Of a stretch of 64,000 nucleotides of DNA, positions 34,490 to 44,876 are shown one piece after another; the first letter of the stretch is position 1; the number at the start of each line of letters is the position of its first letter. The translations under genes and the position numbers were made by a program. This DNA comes from Aquatica leii. Taxonomy: Eukaryota > Arthropoda > Insecta > Coleoptera > Lampyridae. The stretch is taken from NCBI GenBank assembly GCA_035610365.1, contig CM069436.1, forward strand, positions 2,718,937 to 2,782,936, in the 5' to 3' direction. The notes under the pieces were generated by a model. The model was not told the DNA's origin. It did no database searches and saw only the letters and a list, made by a program, of their open reading frames with translations.

Positions 34490-35230
34490 TTTACATTGAG
34501 TGTTTTTGTTGCGAGTTGATTATATTCACCCAAACCACGCCGACGTAGAACCTGGCGCCCATTTATTTAGTACTAACATATTTTACTAATTCACGACTAT
34601 TTTTCGACAAGATTAAATTAACCGAGGTTTATTTTTGTCTTCAGTAACTCCTAAGATTTTTGACGAGGATACACGGACAAATAGGAAGACTTCTCAAGTG
34701 AAATGAAGTAAAGGTAGTCATCAGTCCTAAAGAGAAGATGTCAACCCAGTTCTCGAAAGCCAAAAAAAACACAAGAAAAACTTAAAGATGCCCGAGTCTA
34801 CAGTATCCCCTGCTCCTGTGGGAAAGTATACATAGGAACACTCTCAGACCACAAGGCATAGAACCGGTCAACCGAATTTTCACAAACCAATGAAGCAATT
34901 AGTATAAATATTTGAAAGGTAAAGAAAAGAATTTCAGAAATCTTCTGTAGAATCCAACGAAATGATGACCAAAATCTTAAAAAACCAAATTTATCAGCGA
35001 CGCGGTAACTATTCCATCCTGGAAACCAAACTTTAACATTGAACAACTACCGCAAAAACCTAAAAGCAAGAATGCTTCTACAACAAATTTGGAAACGGTA
35101 GAAAGATTAAAAAAAAAGTACTTCAGACAAACTTATGTCAAACAATATCTCGTTATTGTAAATTATAATAAATTAATCATAAAATAGTAAGCAGGCGTAA
35201 GAATAGGGTTTACTGGATCTCTACCTCTGT
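34490..35230 (+). mobile_element. Penelope-like fragment P2
   Basis: Plus-strand coding trace ARVYSIPCSCGKVYIG (34790-34835) is the start of a GIY-YIG nuclease. The middle of the domain is lost; SQTNEAISINI, ISEIFCRIQRNDDQNLKKPN and RQTYVKQYL follow in broken frames. It shares an upstream block (CACCCAAACCA...GTAGAACCTGGCGCCCATTT) and a downstream block (to GGATCTCTACCTC) with P3 at 38.7-39.4 kb. Confidence 0.6.
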
Positions 35231-36447
35231 CTGATCCAGACAAGAGAACGTTAAACAGAGTTACTAAATAAGGATTTGGAGAGTTCATATCGATACTTAT
35301 TTTCTTGTTCTTGTTCGTCGTTTGTTCTGATGGAAGTATCTAGTACCTGCCGGTATCGTCGTATAGCATGATAATCTTGGTTTGACATGGATGTTGGGAT
35401 GGTTTTTGTTATGTTAAAAAGTTAGTAGTTCAATTTACAAGTATAAATATTTTTCAAGTATAAAATTTGTTCATCGACATCCCTACCTTTTCTTCGTAGC
35501 CAGTTGTCAAAACGAATTCATTTTCTGCTAACGTTTGCTAAAGTACGAATCGTCCATAGCGATCTTTTTGGCCCAACAAAAAGCTTTCATTATTAAGTTA
35601 TTCACTAACTATACGTGAATATGTGGGCTAATTTTTAAGTGGTATTGAGTGAAAGCTTGTAATTTTATAACGTTTTTGCATTGAGAGCTTCAATTAATTC
35701 TTTAGCGGGTTCGATCCCTCCACCTGTAAGGTTATCATCAAATTATCATTGACGTTCGTAACACCTGGAACGCCTGTTTTGTCGAAAAGTTTCCATGACG
35801 TCAGGTCGCTAGGAGTTAAGGGGATATACACCATTTTATGAAAAGAAATACTGATAAACTGCGAAGTTAATTAGAGGGAAGCTCGGCGCATTCTTTACTA
35901 CCATTGTATACAATAAAACAAATTATTTGTGCTCACACAGTATGTTATGTTTTAGGTCAGACTGGTACGGGATTAGCTAATACCCTACTGAACATTCACA
36001 ACTGTAAGTATTGCATTTTCTATTTTACTTTGTTGGTCATGTCGATTATTAGAATGGCCACACGTACATACTAGATTGTAATCACAATTAATATTAAACT
36101 TTTTTCATGCGTCACATACTTATCGGGTGCGCTTTGATTCTCGATACTTTGATTTTCGCATTTTCAAAGTTAAACCTAATAAACTGAAGTCATTCCTACG
36201 TTAAATTTAATAGTTAGATTGATTAGGGCACGTAGATGTGCGAGTTGTTGTCCCAACAACGGGCGTAACTTAGATTGTGATAACCCATTTAATATTGTTT
36301 GCACCGTTTATGTAACTATCCTCATATAATGCCTTCGTCTGCAACCACTTCTGTGATACAATAAATATATATTCTGTGTTATTACTTCTGTCGTGTTATT
36401 TGTTCTTTTCCAGTTACGGGTAGAGTTAGACGATCTCTCCCTAATTT
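35231..36447. other. Unassigned DNA with an exon-like segment
   Basis: No gene certain. 35956-36003 is a 48-base segment bounded by TTTTAG and GTAAGT, open in one frame (QTGTGLANTLLNIHN). The segment 36360-36447 has an AATAAA and is followed by TTGGCGCC, so it could be the end of another LTR; the matching start is not evident. Confidence 0.35.
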
Positions 36448-36482
36448 AACGTCTTGGCGCCTTTTCAGCTTTTATCTATAAT

Positions 36483-36961
36483 TTAGTACCACAAAGCCTG
36501 CGATTCCCACTCCGGGGAAACTGTCTTAGCCGTTGCCTCTTTTTTTGTTATTACCAGAAAACCAGCGTAACATTTTACAAGAGTACAATTCATGTCCTGA
36601 TTCTTGGTTGTATCTCCTCTAGGAGCGAGATATCGCAGAGAAACTCTAATTTCTCGCCCATTCGGTAATATAAGATGTGCATACTCAGGGTTGACTTCGT
36701 AGACAAGAAATTCGTATTTGCTTCCTCTGTCAAAGTTTTTTATCAGTCCTGGAATTGACAGCCAAGTAGGGAGTGAACAGCCACTATGTGATCTTCTAAC
36801 ATGAGTAAACATTCTTTTGTAAGAAGTGGCATTTGTAGCTGTGCATAAAACAGAGCTGCAAGACCAGTGCTTATTGCTGTATACTTAAACCTTACGATTT
36901 TAAAGCCTGTTCTATAGTTTTTCAGATTATGCCATTGTATGTTTCCACTTGGCCATTTCAT
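36483..36961 (-). pseudogene. gypsy 2 integrase C-terminal half
   Basis: Two overlapping frames. The upstream frame region reads YNPA-NGQVETYNGII (36920-36965), which carries the catalytic Glu, with stops, and YAQLQMPLLTKE from a shifted frame. The downstream frame 36483-36812 has MFTHVRRSHSGCSLPTWLS and ends at VSLRYLAPRGD, typical of the integrase C-terminus in this gypsy lineage. Broken by several stops and a frameshift. Confidence 0.75.
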
Positions 36962-37159
36962 GCTGGGTTATAAGCACAACTAGTGACAATGTCATGAGAA
37001 ATTAGGTAAGATTTCAATTCATTTAAAATAAATGAAGACTATCTGTCAGAGTGTACGTACGTGGACATTCCGAACAGTGAAAATATATTCTGTAAGCTGC
37101 TAATGACCGTAGCGGCAAATATATCGGAGCAAGGTATGGCAAAGAAATACCTCGAGTAC

Positions 37160-37585
37160 TTATCTATAACAGTTTTTGTTGGTAGAAGGCAATGGGCCTT
37201 TAAAATCAATATTTAACCTTTCGAAACGTGCCACGGCATTGATTAAGGTACCTTCATTTCTGTAGAAGCGCGGCTTTAGTTCTAGACATGTTGTACAACC
37301 AATAATAGTTTTGTTTACTTCCTCCACCGAGAAAGGCAGGTTTTTGAACAGAATCCAGTAGACCATACGGGTTATTGCTGGATGACAAAGAGCCTGATGC
37401 AGCTCCATCAAATCGATTCCGGAGGTAGTAGCCGCTGAAATTCTAAAGAGGACGTATGCAGTTGCGTTTTTGCTCCCTGAACGGAAAACAATGTCATACT
37501 TGAAACATGTGAGTTCTAGTCTCCAGCGCATGATCTTTTCATTCTTGATTTTGCTTAGATGCAGTTGAACAAACATGATCGCCAC
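37160..37585 (-). pseudogene. gypsy 2 RNase H end and integrase zinc region
   Basis: 141 codons: MAIMFVQLHLSKIKNEKIMR and WRLELTCFKYDIVFRSGSKN with the last RNase H segment. Then LMELHQALCHPAITRMVYWI and IIGCTTCLELKPRFYR, an HHCC-type zinc site, and ERLNIDFKGPLPS with the first integrase Asp. Confidence 0.8.
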
Positions 37586-37656
37586 CGAACGTTGATCAGT
37601 GAAGACTTCAAAATGTCTACCTATGACGTAGTGCCTCCAGTAACGTAATTATTCAA

Positions 37657-38464
37657 CTAGTGTATATGCTTCTTTTTCAATTGACGAGTGTCTTTGCACA
37701 GACTCAGACGTTCTTGAGAAGAAAAGATATCGATAGCACCTATAGCATAATCAGAGGCATCAGTTTTAACGTGAAATGGAACGTCGTCCTCAATAGCAGC
37801 TAGAGCGGCGTTATCGACAGAGTTCTTGAGAAAGTTGAAAGCAGCGACAGCCTTCTTAGATAAAAAAAAGGCTTGGGTCATTCGCTCGGAATGAATGATT
37901 TACACTTGATGGTAGGCATTTTTAAGGTTAATTCTACTGAATACTTTATATTTCGATATTCGCAAAATTAATTCTTCTATTCTGGGAAGAGGGTAAATTT
38001 GTTTATGGTTTGTGAATAATCGATAACCATTCTTTTTTACGATTTTCACCGTTAATAACAAATGCTTGAGCACGCGATGAAAAGTCGCTGGGTTTGATAA
38101 TATTCTTCTTTAGCAGTCTTTCAATTTCTGTGACAATAAACTGCCGATCTTCTACCGTGTGGCGCCTCGACTTAGTTATTACTGGTTTACAGTCAGGAGT
38201 CCGGTAAGTAAATAAAGACACTGGGGCGACGTTTGCAATAGCTAGTGAACTCGTCTCAAGCGGATGTTTGTTCCCACTGAAGGTTATGATCAGATTCAGC
38301 ATATCGTGACCGATCAAGAAGTCAGCGCACAGGTCTTTCATGAGTAACACTTCTATATTTTCACATCCATGAGTTTGTGCTTCAATGCTCACAACACAGC
38401 GTCTCGCAATTTCTGACGTCATAGCTGAGTTGACCATAGTTACCTTACCGAGATACGGTGTCAT
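37657..38464 (-). pseudogene. gypsy 2 protease tail, RT N-terminus and RNase H start
   Basis: 38003-38464 has DFLIGHDMLN (retropepsin C-terminal part) and VITKSRRHTVEDRQFIVTEI with LLKKNIIKPSDFSSRAQAFV (RT start). The trace continues with IYPLPRIEEL and INLKNAYHQV (about 37905-37985), the first catalytic motif, whose Asp now reads Asn. It then jumps to KKAVAAFNFLKNSV and FHVKTDASDYAIGAI of the RNase H start (37657-37881). The central RT, including the catalytic YxDD box, is absent, a deletion of roughly 100 codons. Confidence 0.8.
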
Positions 38465-38664
38465 TTTAAGGTATCGTTTTGTTCAATTGAATAATTAATT
38501 AATTAGTAATTATTTATCATCCACGTTATTTGTCTAGTCTAAATATTTTAAGGAAAGCAATATTTTTATTCCTAATTATTTAAGAAATTGTAAGGAGAGG
38601 GCTCGATGGAATCCTTCTCCACAAGTGTATGCATGAAAGTTTACGCTGTAATCTTACCTTAAAC

Positions 38665-39525
38665 ATATAGTGTACTTATTGCCCTCTATTATGGGCAGAT
38701 TGTATATATAAAAAAGAGTTAAAAAAATATTGTATTAAACCTCCTTTATACGTTTCTTCCATAACACCACCCAAACCAGGTAAGTCTACGCGGACATAGA
38801 ACCTGGCGCCCATTTTACTGTTCTCGAAAGTCAAAGAACCCAAGCAGAAACTTTAAGATACTGGAGTCTACAGTATTCTTTGCTTCTGTATGAAAATGTA
38901 CATAAAACGGGTTGAAAGAAAGATCATCACCAAGGTAAACAAACTAATAACAGACACTAGAAAAAACAACATTCGATCGGCGGTAGCGGAACACTCCCAG
39001 ACCACAGGACATGCAATCGACTTTAACGAAATCTGGACACTTGCCAGAGTCAGAGATTAAAGATTCAGAAAGATAGCAACAATTTCAATAGGGACGACGG
39101 AATAGAGCTTCATTACATTTGGAAGCATTTATTAAGAGACTCGTCAACCGAAACGTCACAAACCAGCGACGAGAAAGACATAAGGGTAAACAAAACAAAA
39201 TCAGGAATATTTTGGAGGATGTCACGAGATGATAACCAAAACGTCAAAAAACCAAATTTCTCAGCGACGCTCGGAAAACCAAATGTTAGAAAGATTCGAA
39301 AACAAAGTACTTCAAACAAACTTATATCAAACAATATTTCGTTATTATAAATTATAATAATTAATGATAAAATAGCAAGCTGACGTAAGAAGAGGGTTTG
39401 CTGAATCTCTACCTCACACTCCTATATCTAAATATATTATACATAAATCTTATAAAATACTTATTGCCCTATTATGAAAACCAGATTGTATAATACATAG
39501 AGTTAATAAAAAAATTGCATAAATT
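38665..39525 (+). mobile_element. Penelope-like fragment P3 with flanking direct repeats
   Basis: Coding trace at 38868-39085: VYSILCFCMKMYIKRVERKI, then NNIRSAVAEHSQTTGHAIDF and NEIWTLARVRD, a GIY-YIG nuclease domain with one stop. The GKVYIG motif is damaged (reads MKMYIK). Direct repeats of about 75 bp flank it: ACTTATTGCCCTCTATTATG at 38673 and ACTTATTGCCCTATTATGAA at 39450, each followed by AGATTGTATA and GAGTTAA. They resemble the LTR-like repeats known for Penelope elements. Confidence 0.55.
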
Positions 39526-40221
39526 TAGTGCGAGGAGATGAATTTCTACTAATAATTTGAATGTTATTGAGCTTAAGAAAATAGTTAAATTTTCCAACAG
39601 GGATAGAAATATTATTTAATTTGTTGTCACAGATAACCCCAAGATGATTGGAGTTTGTGTTATTGGTCGTTTTATGTAAACTACATTGTTATTCAATTTT
39701 GAATTCATCAGCCAAGTTTGGATTCAGTTTATTGTTGTTGTATTTTAGGTCAAATTTGAGAAAATTTATTTCATTTTTATTAAATCTTTTATTATTTAAA
39801 GAAATTAGTTTATTATATGAAATACAGTTAGAGTTTGGGTTATCGATATATTAAAAGTTGTAATATTTTATTATACGTAAACTATTTATCTTGTAAGGAA
39901 AACCAAATCCTTAAACTTTATTCATAACAAAACTTATTTGTTTTAATTTCTTAGTAATAAAAATCTTAAAAAAAATTAACGTTGGTAACAAATTGATATT
40001 ATCTCTAATTTTACATGTTTTTTTTTATTTATTTAAAATGTTTAAATTTTCTCTCTCTTCATTTCATTTACTTTCAAACATTATCTCATTCGTACGTTTC
40101 ACTAAATTTCTTTTAATATTATAATAGTAAAGTTTTTCTTTTTCCAAAATTAAAAAAAAAAATTTCCTAGTTACCAATAACCCCCATAGATCAGGAGTTT
40201 ACAAAGTAAAACGTCTCCAAA
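39526..40221. other. Unassigned AT-rich DNA
   Basis: No motif seen. It ends with CCAAA (40217-40221), the left target duplication of copia 2. Confidence 0.5.
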
Positions 40222-40415
40222 TGTTAAGTGACTAATTTCAAATTTTAGCACTTTGATGCCATCTACACTGTTTAATTAAAACTATTTATTTACTTACGTT
40301 GTCATGATTTTCTGTTTTGTTTATAATAGGTTTAGTTGTCATACATAAAAAAAATAATTAAAATAGAAAAGGAAAAATAAACTAACAAATATTAAACTGA
40401 ATTTAATATTTATCA
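40222..40415 (+). repeat. 5' LTR of copia 2
   Basis: 194 bp; lacks about 29 bp (between AGAAAAG and AAAAATAAAC) present in the 3' copy. Confidence 0.92.
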
Positions 40416-40429
40416 GGTTATGGGCCCAG
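40416..40429 (+). promoter_or_regulatory. Primer binding site of copia 2
   Basis: GGTTATGGGCCCAG directly after the 5' LTR, identical to the copia 1 site and like that of Drosophila copia. Confidence 0.8.
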
Positions 40430-40479
40430 AACGCTGTAAAAATTAAATTAAAAAAAAAATGTTTTTGTCATCAGTACAA

Positions 40480-41320
40480 TCAAGCCTTTTACGAAGGGAA
40501 ACTATGATACATGGGCTAAGCAAATTGAAGCTGTAATGGTAAAAAATAGCACATGGGGATATGTAAATGACAAGAAACCAAAACCCGAGTTAGTTGAAAA
40601 TGATAATGCGTCAGTTCAGGGTGTCAAAAAATGGGAAGAAGAAGAAGATGCTAAAGCTAAATCACACTTAATAATTGCTATTGATCCGAGTTTATTACGA
40701 ATGGTAAAAGGTTTAAATACTTCAAAACAAATTTGGGACAAGTTAAAGTCCGAGTATGCCTCTAAGGGACCGGTAAAACGAGCAAGTTTACTCAAACGAG
40801 TAACATCTTATAAGAGATCAGAAAACAGTGATTTTCGTACTCAACTGATGGAATTTTTTGATATAATTGCAAAATTGTCAGCCATGGGTGTCGAAATGCA
40901 TGATGATTTACAATCAATATTACTTCTTAATGCATTGCCATCAAGATTTGAAATGTTTAGATGTGTTATGGAGTCTCAAAATGAATTGCCTAAGCCAGAT
41001 ATACTTCGAGAAAAAGTTATTGAAAAGTATGATGTTTAAAGTCAACGTGATACGGAAAATGCAGAGGTTATGTTAGTTAAAAGTTTTAAACAGTATCAAA
41101 GTAGTAGAAGTCAAGGAATTAAAAGTCAAGTAAGTGGTTATCAAAGATGTAAATATCAAGGAAGTGAAAATCGAAGAGGTGGATATCAAGGAAGTGAATA
41201 TCAAGGTAGTGGATATCAAAAAAGTCCACGCAAAAACAATGGTAATTTTAGTAAACCATTCAAGTATAATTGTTTCATATGTAATAAAGTTAGACACATT
41301 GCCCAGATAAAGTAAATAAT
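40480..41320 (+). pseudogene. copia 2 Gag
   Basis: A trace from about 40480 (IKPFTKGNYDTWAKQIEAVM) enters the open frame 40536-41039, the UBN2-type Gag: IIAIDPSLLRMVKGLNTSKQ, IWDKLKSEYASKGPVKRASL, DLQSILLLNALPSRFEMF. An in-frame TAA at 41037-41039 interrupts it. It then continues with a tract of QGS/YQGSxYQGSGY-like repeats (41140-41225) and a decayed zinc knuckle, CFICNKVRHIAQ, in which the final Cys is not seen before a frameshift. Confidence 0.85.
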
Positions 41321-41329
41321 AATAAACAA

Positions 41330-41880
41330 GAATATTCATCAAAAGTTGAGGTTCAAGTCGAAGATACATCTCAAGTAACGGAAGAAGCTCTTCATACGAA
41401 GCAAGTATCAGGTAATAATCGATGGTGTTTAGATAGTGGATGCAAATCTCATATGTGTAATAATAAAGCAGCATTCATTAATATGACGTCAACAAATAGA
41501 AATGTTTTATTAGCCAGTGATGTACAAACTGAAATTGTAGCAAAAGGAACTGCTCGTGTTTTTACTACAGATGGAAAAACAAACAGGTCGGTAAAACTTA
41601 ATGATACATTATTAGTAAAAGAATTAAGAATTAATCTGTTATCTGTTGCGAGGATTACAGACCACGAAAATACTGTCAGGTTTTCTAAAACTGGAGCATC
41701 TATTTTTGGAAAAGACGGCGAAATAAAATTGATTGCGCAAAGATTTGGAAACAAACAGTGAAGAGCAAGCAAATGCGGCAGTAAATAATTCAGCAAGTTT
41801 AAAGTTATGGCATCATCGTCTAGGTCATTTGAATAGAGAAGATTTGTTAGAAATTTCAAAAAAGGATTAGCTGTTGGAAT
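41330..41880 (+). pseudogene. copia 2 protease and pre-integrase
   Basis: NNRWCLDSGCKSHMCNNKAA (41418-41475) is the aspartic protease site (DSG). TARVFTTDGKTNRSVKLNDT, ELRINLLSVARITD and VRFSKTGASIFGKDGEIKL follow. After a frameshift near 41755 comes LWHHRLGHLNREDLLEISKK, the start of the integrase HHCC region. Confidence 0.85.
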
Positions 41881-42680
41881 TAAGATTAATGAAGAAAAGA
41901 AATTGGAACCGTGTCATATTTGTTTACAAGGAAAAATGACTGCATTACCGTTTCCTAAGAAGTCTGAACAATTCACAAAGAAATTAGAATTGATACAAAC
42001 TGATGTTTGGGGACCGTTAAGAGTAGAATCATTGGGACGTGTTCGGTATTTTGTAACATTCATTGATGATAGTACACGAAGGTGTGAAGTTCGATTTTTA
42101 CATGACAAAAGTGGTGTTTTTCAAGCTTTCAATGAATATAAAAAACGTGTTGGAACCCAGACAAATTGTAAAATTAAATGTTTGATGTCGGATAATGGAA
42201 CAGAATATTGTAGTAAAGAGTTTGACGAATTTCTGAAGAAAAATGGTATATCTCGACGTCTAACTGTTCCGTATACACCACGGCAAAACGGAGTAGCAGA
42301 GCGGAAAAACAGGACATTAATTGAAATGGCACGATGTCTTTTAATCCAATCCAGATTAATTCATGGATTCTGGACTGAGGCTGTAGCTACTTCAAATTAT
42401 TTAAGAAATAGGTGTCCAACATCTAGTTTACATAAACATTCTCCATTTGAAATCTGGAACAAGGAAGTACCTGATTTGAGTAATTTCAAAGTTTTCGGAG
42501 TAAAAACGTTCGTCTTAGGAAAACAATAAGGAAAATCAAAGTTTGATCCGCGTTCAAAAGAAGGTATTCTAGTTGGTTATTCAGAAGAATCAAAAGCTTA
42601 TCGAATATGTATTCTAATTGAGGAAAAGGTTATTGTTGCAAGAGATGTACAAATCCTTAATAATCAATTTTCAAATGAAG
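41881..42680 (+). pseudogene. copia 2 integrase
   Basis: Mostly open (41903-42529). EPCHICLQGKM closes the zinc site. LELIQTDVWGPLRVE carries the first catalytic Asp, KCLMSDNGTEYCSKEFDEFL the second, and QNGVAERKNRTLIEMARCLL the Glu. HGFWTEAVATSNYLRNRCPT and FEIWNKEVPDLSNFKVFGVK follow. An in-frame TAA at 42527-42529 interrupts before FDPRSKEGILVGYSEESKAY. The catalytic triad is intact. Confidence 0.9.
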
Positions 42681-42699
42681 TAAAAGCAGATAAAGCTTT

Positions 42700-43766
42700 T
42701 GATAAAAATGAAGAAAATATTAAATGTGTTCATATACCAATTAAAACTCAAAATAAAAATGAAGAAATTGAAAATGATCCAATAAACAAAGATTGCGTAC
42801 CAAGACAAATTTTACATCGAAAACCAGGAAGACCACGGATTAAAAAATCAGGCAGAAGAGGAAGACCACGAAAAATTTACAACACTGGACACACAGCAAA
42901 TATGAATGAAGACCAAGAGGAATATGATAATGAAGATGAAATCCAAGAAGATTTAAGTGACGATGAAATATATGTTGATGCATCAGAAAATGAAAATGAA
43001 ACAATTGAAGAAGTAAATTTTGCCGATATAACATTAAAAGAAGCAATGACTGGAGACGAAGCAACTGAATGGATGGAAGTTATTACTGAAGAGATTCGTA
43101 GTTTCATTAAAAATATCATGTGGGAAATAGTTGAACGGCCAAATAATAGAAATGTTGTCACTTGTAAAATTGTTCTAAGGAATAAATTCAAACCTGATGG
43201 AACACTTGAACGGAGGAAAGCTCGAGTTGTTGCTCGTGGATTTACACAACGACAAGGAATAGATTTCACTGATACTTTTGCACCTGTAGCTAGGTTGGAC
43301 TCAGATCAGACTTTTGATGGCATTGGCTGTGCGAGAAAATTTGCCAGTTTTCCAAATGGATGTTGTATCAGCTTATTTGAATGGATACTTGGAAGAAGAG
43401 ATATTTATGGAACTGCCAGAGTATATTAAAGAAGCGTTAAAAGAAATTATTAAAAAAGATGGCAAAAATAGTAATTTAGGAAAAATTGCTTATAAGATGT
43501 TTCAAACAATATCCCAAAATAATGTTTGCAAACTTAAAAAAGGATTGGATGGTTTACAACAAGCTAGTCATCAATGGAATAAAATATTGATTGAAGAATT
43601 AGAAAGTCTTGGATTAACTCCAGCAGCTAGTGATACCTGTTTTTATTACAACATCAATATACAATTTTGGTCGTATATGTCGACGATATCTTATATACAT
43701 ATATATCAAGAAATAAGCAAAAAGTTGAGAGAATTAGAGCTGGACTTGCAAAGAGATTTGAGATAA
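42700..43766 (+). pseudogene. copia 2 linker and reverse transcriptase N-terminal part
   Basis: A basic PRKPGRPR-like linker (42815-42880), then an acidic stretch (NEDQEEYDNEDEIQEDLSDD). Next come WEIVERPNNRNVVTCKIVLR, RRKARVVARGFTQRQGIDFT and DTFAPVARLDS. A frameshift near 43305 leads to VFQMDVVSAYLNGYLEEEIF (first catalytic Asp) and CKLKKGLDGLQQASHQWNKI. The frame is lost again near 43660, just before the YVDD box. Confidence 0.87.
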
Positions 43767-44626
43767 AAGACCTTGGTTTAGCACGACATTGTTTAGGAAT
43801 CGAAATCAATCAAATTAATGGAGAAATTGAATTAAGTCAACAAAAATATGTAAAAGATCTTTTAAAAAGGTTCCATATAGAGGAATGCAATCCAGTAAAA
43901 ACTCCAAGTGACTCTCAAGCAAAATCACCGGCGGGAAATTCATATCGAAGAAAAGATGAAGAAAAACCATTTAGACAATTAATTGGATCACTAATGTATT
44001 TAGCAAATGCTACTCGTCCAGACATCACATTTACTGTTAATAGATTATCACAGTTCAATAAAAAGTATCAAATTCATTGGTCAGCAGCAAAACGTGTCTT
44101 ACGTTATCTACAAGATACGCAAAATTATAGGCTAGTATTTAAAAAGAATAAATTTGGAATCCAAGGATATTCTGATGCTGATCATGCTAATGATGAGAAC
44201 TACCGAATTTCATGTATAGGATATGTATTTATATAAGGTGGAACTGCAATATCATGGCGTTCAAAGAAACAACAATCAGTTGCAATCTCATCAACGGAGT
44301 CAGAATATGTAGCTCTATCAGAAACATCTCGCAAAGCATTATATTTACGAAATTGAATGCTAGAATTGAAATTAAATGATTTATCAATGATAGATCTTGG
44401 AACTGATAATCGTGGAGCAAAATACATTGCAGAAAATGCTACATGTCACTCACGTACTAAGCATATTGCTACAAGATATCATTTTGTTCGTCAGTTGGTG
44501 AAAAATAATGAGATACATTTGAAGCATGTTCCAACTAAAATAATGCCAGCTGACATTCTTACGAAGCTACTTCCAGGACCTGTACATTATCGTCATGTTG
44601 ATGCCATAGGATTAAAAATTTGTTAA
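43667..44626 (+). pseudogene. copia 2 RT catalytic box and RNase H
   Basis: Starts MVVYVDDILYTYIS, an intact YVDD box. Then FEIKDLGLARHCLGIEI, LSQQKYVKDLLKRFHIEECN, LIGSLMYLANATRPDITFTV and AAKRVLRYLQDTQNYRLVF. RNase H follows: YSDADHANDENYRISCIGYV, then after a TAA (44234-44236) SSTESEYVALSETSRKA. After a further TGA near 44356 come DNRGAKYIAEN, HIATRYHFVRQLV and ADILTKLLPGPVHY. All RNase H acidic motifs are visible despite two stops. Confidence 0.9.
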
Positions 44627-44638
44627 AGCGCAAAATTT

Positions 44639-44648
44639 GAGAGGGGCG
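44639..44648 (+). promoter_or_regulatory. Polypurine tract of copia 2
   Basis: GAGAGGGGCG immediately before the 3' LTR; it primes plus-strand DNA synthesis in this class. Confidence 0.65.
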
Positions 44649-44871
44649 TGTTAAGTGACTAATTTCAAATTTTAGCACTTTGATGCCATCTACACTGTTT
44701 AATTAAAACTATTTATTTACTTACGTTGTCATAATTTTCTGTTTTGTTTATAATAGGTTTAGTTGTCATACATATAACAAAATAATTAAAATAGAAAAGA
44801 TGACATATTTTATTTTGTAATTGTCATAAAAAATAAACTAACAAATATTAAACTGAATTTAATATTTATCA
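44649..44871 (+). repeat. 3' LTR of copia 2
   Basis: 223 bp, followed by the CCAAA target duplication. Confidence 0.92.
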
Positions 44872-44876
44872 CCAAA

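Larger units (their letters stand above)
36453..38464 (-). mobile_element. Second Ty3/gypsy relic, RT core deleted
   Basis: On the minus strand the order is: retropepsin tail, RT N-terminus, an abrupt join to the RT end and RNase H, integrase zinc region, integrase, and a C-terminal tail. The RT part with the YxDD box is missing. It lies between the Penelope-like fragments P2 and P3. Its LTRs could not be fixed. Confidence 0.75.
40222..44871 (+). mobile_element. Ty1/copia retrotransposon 2, complete with target duplication
   Basis: LTRs at 40222-40415 and 44649-44871 enclose gag, protease, integrase, RT and RNase H in order. CCAAA flanks both sides (40217-40221, 44872-44876). The LTRs begin TGTTAAGTGAC and end ATTTATCA. 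Apart from a roughly 29-bp indel near the 3' end they differ at only a few bases. The coding region has several stops and frameshifts. It belongs to a different copia lineage from copia 1, judging by its protein motifs. Confidence 0.93.

Noticed and set aside
34798-35046. Minus-strand frame over Penelope-like fragment P2
   Set aside because: Shadow of the plus-strand GIY-YIG trace; the same applies to the minus frame at 39113-39334 over P3.
35712-35725. GGTTCGATCCC, a tRNA B-box-like word
   Set aside because: No matching A box, acceptor stem or anticodon arm upstream, and no poly-T terminator; not called a tRNA or SINE.
36380-36447. Possible LTR end before TTGGCGCC as 5' LTR of gypsy 2
   Set aside because: gypsy 2 pol lies on the opposite strand, and no paired LTR was found.
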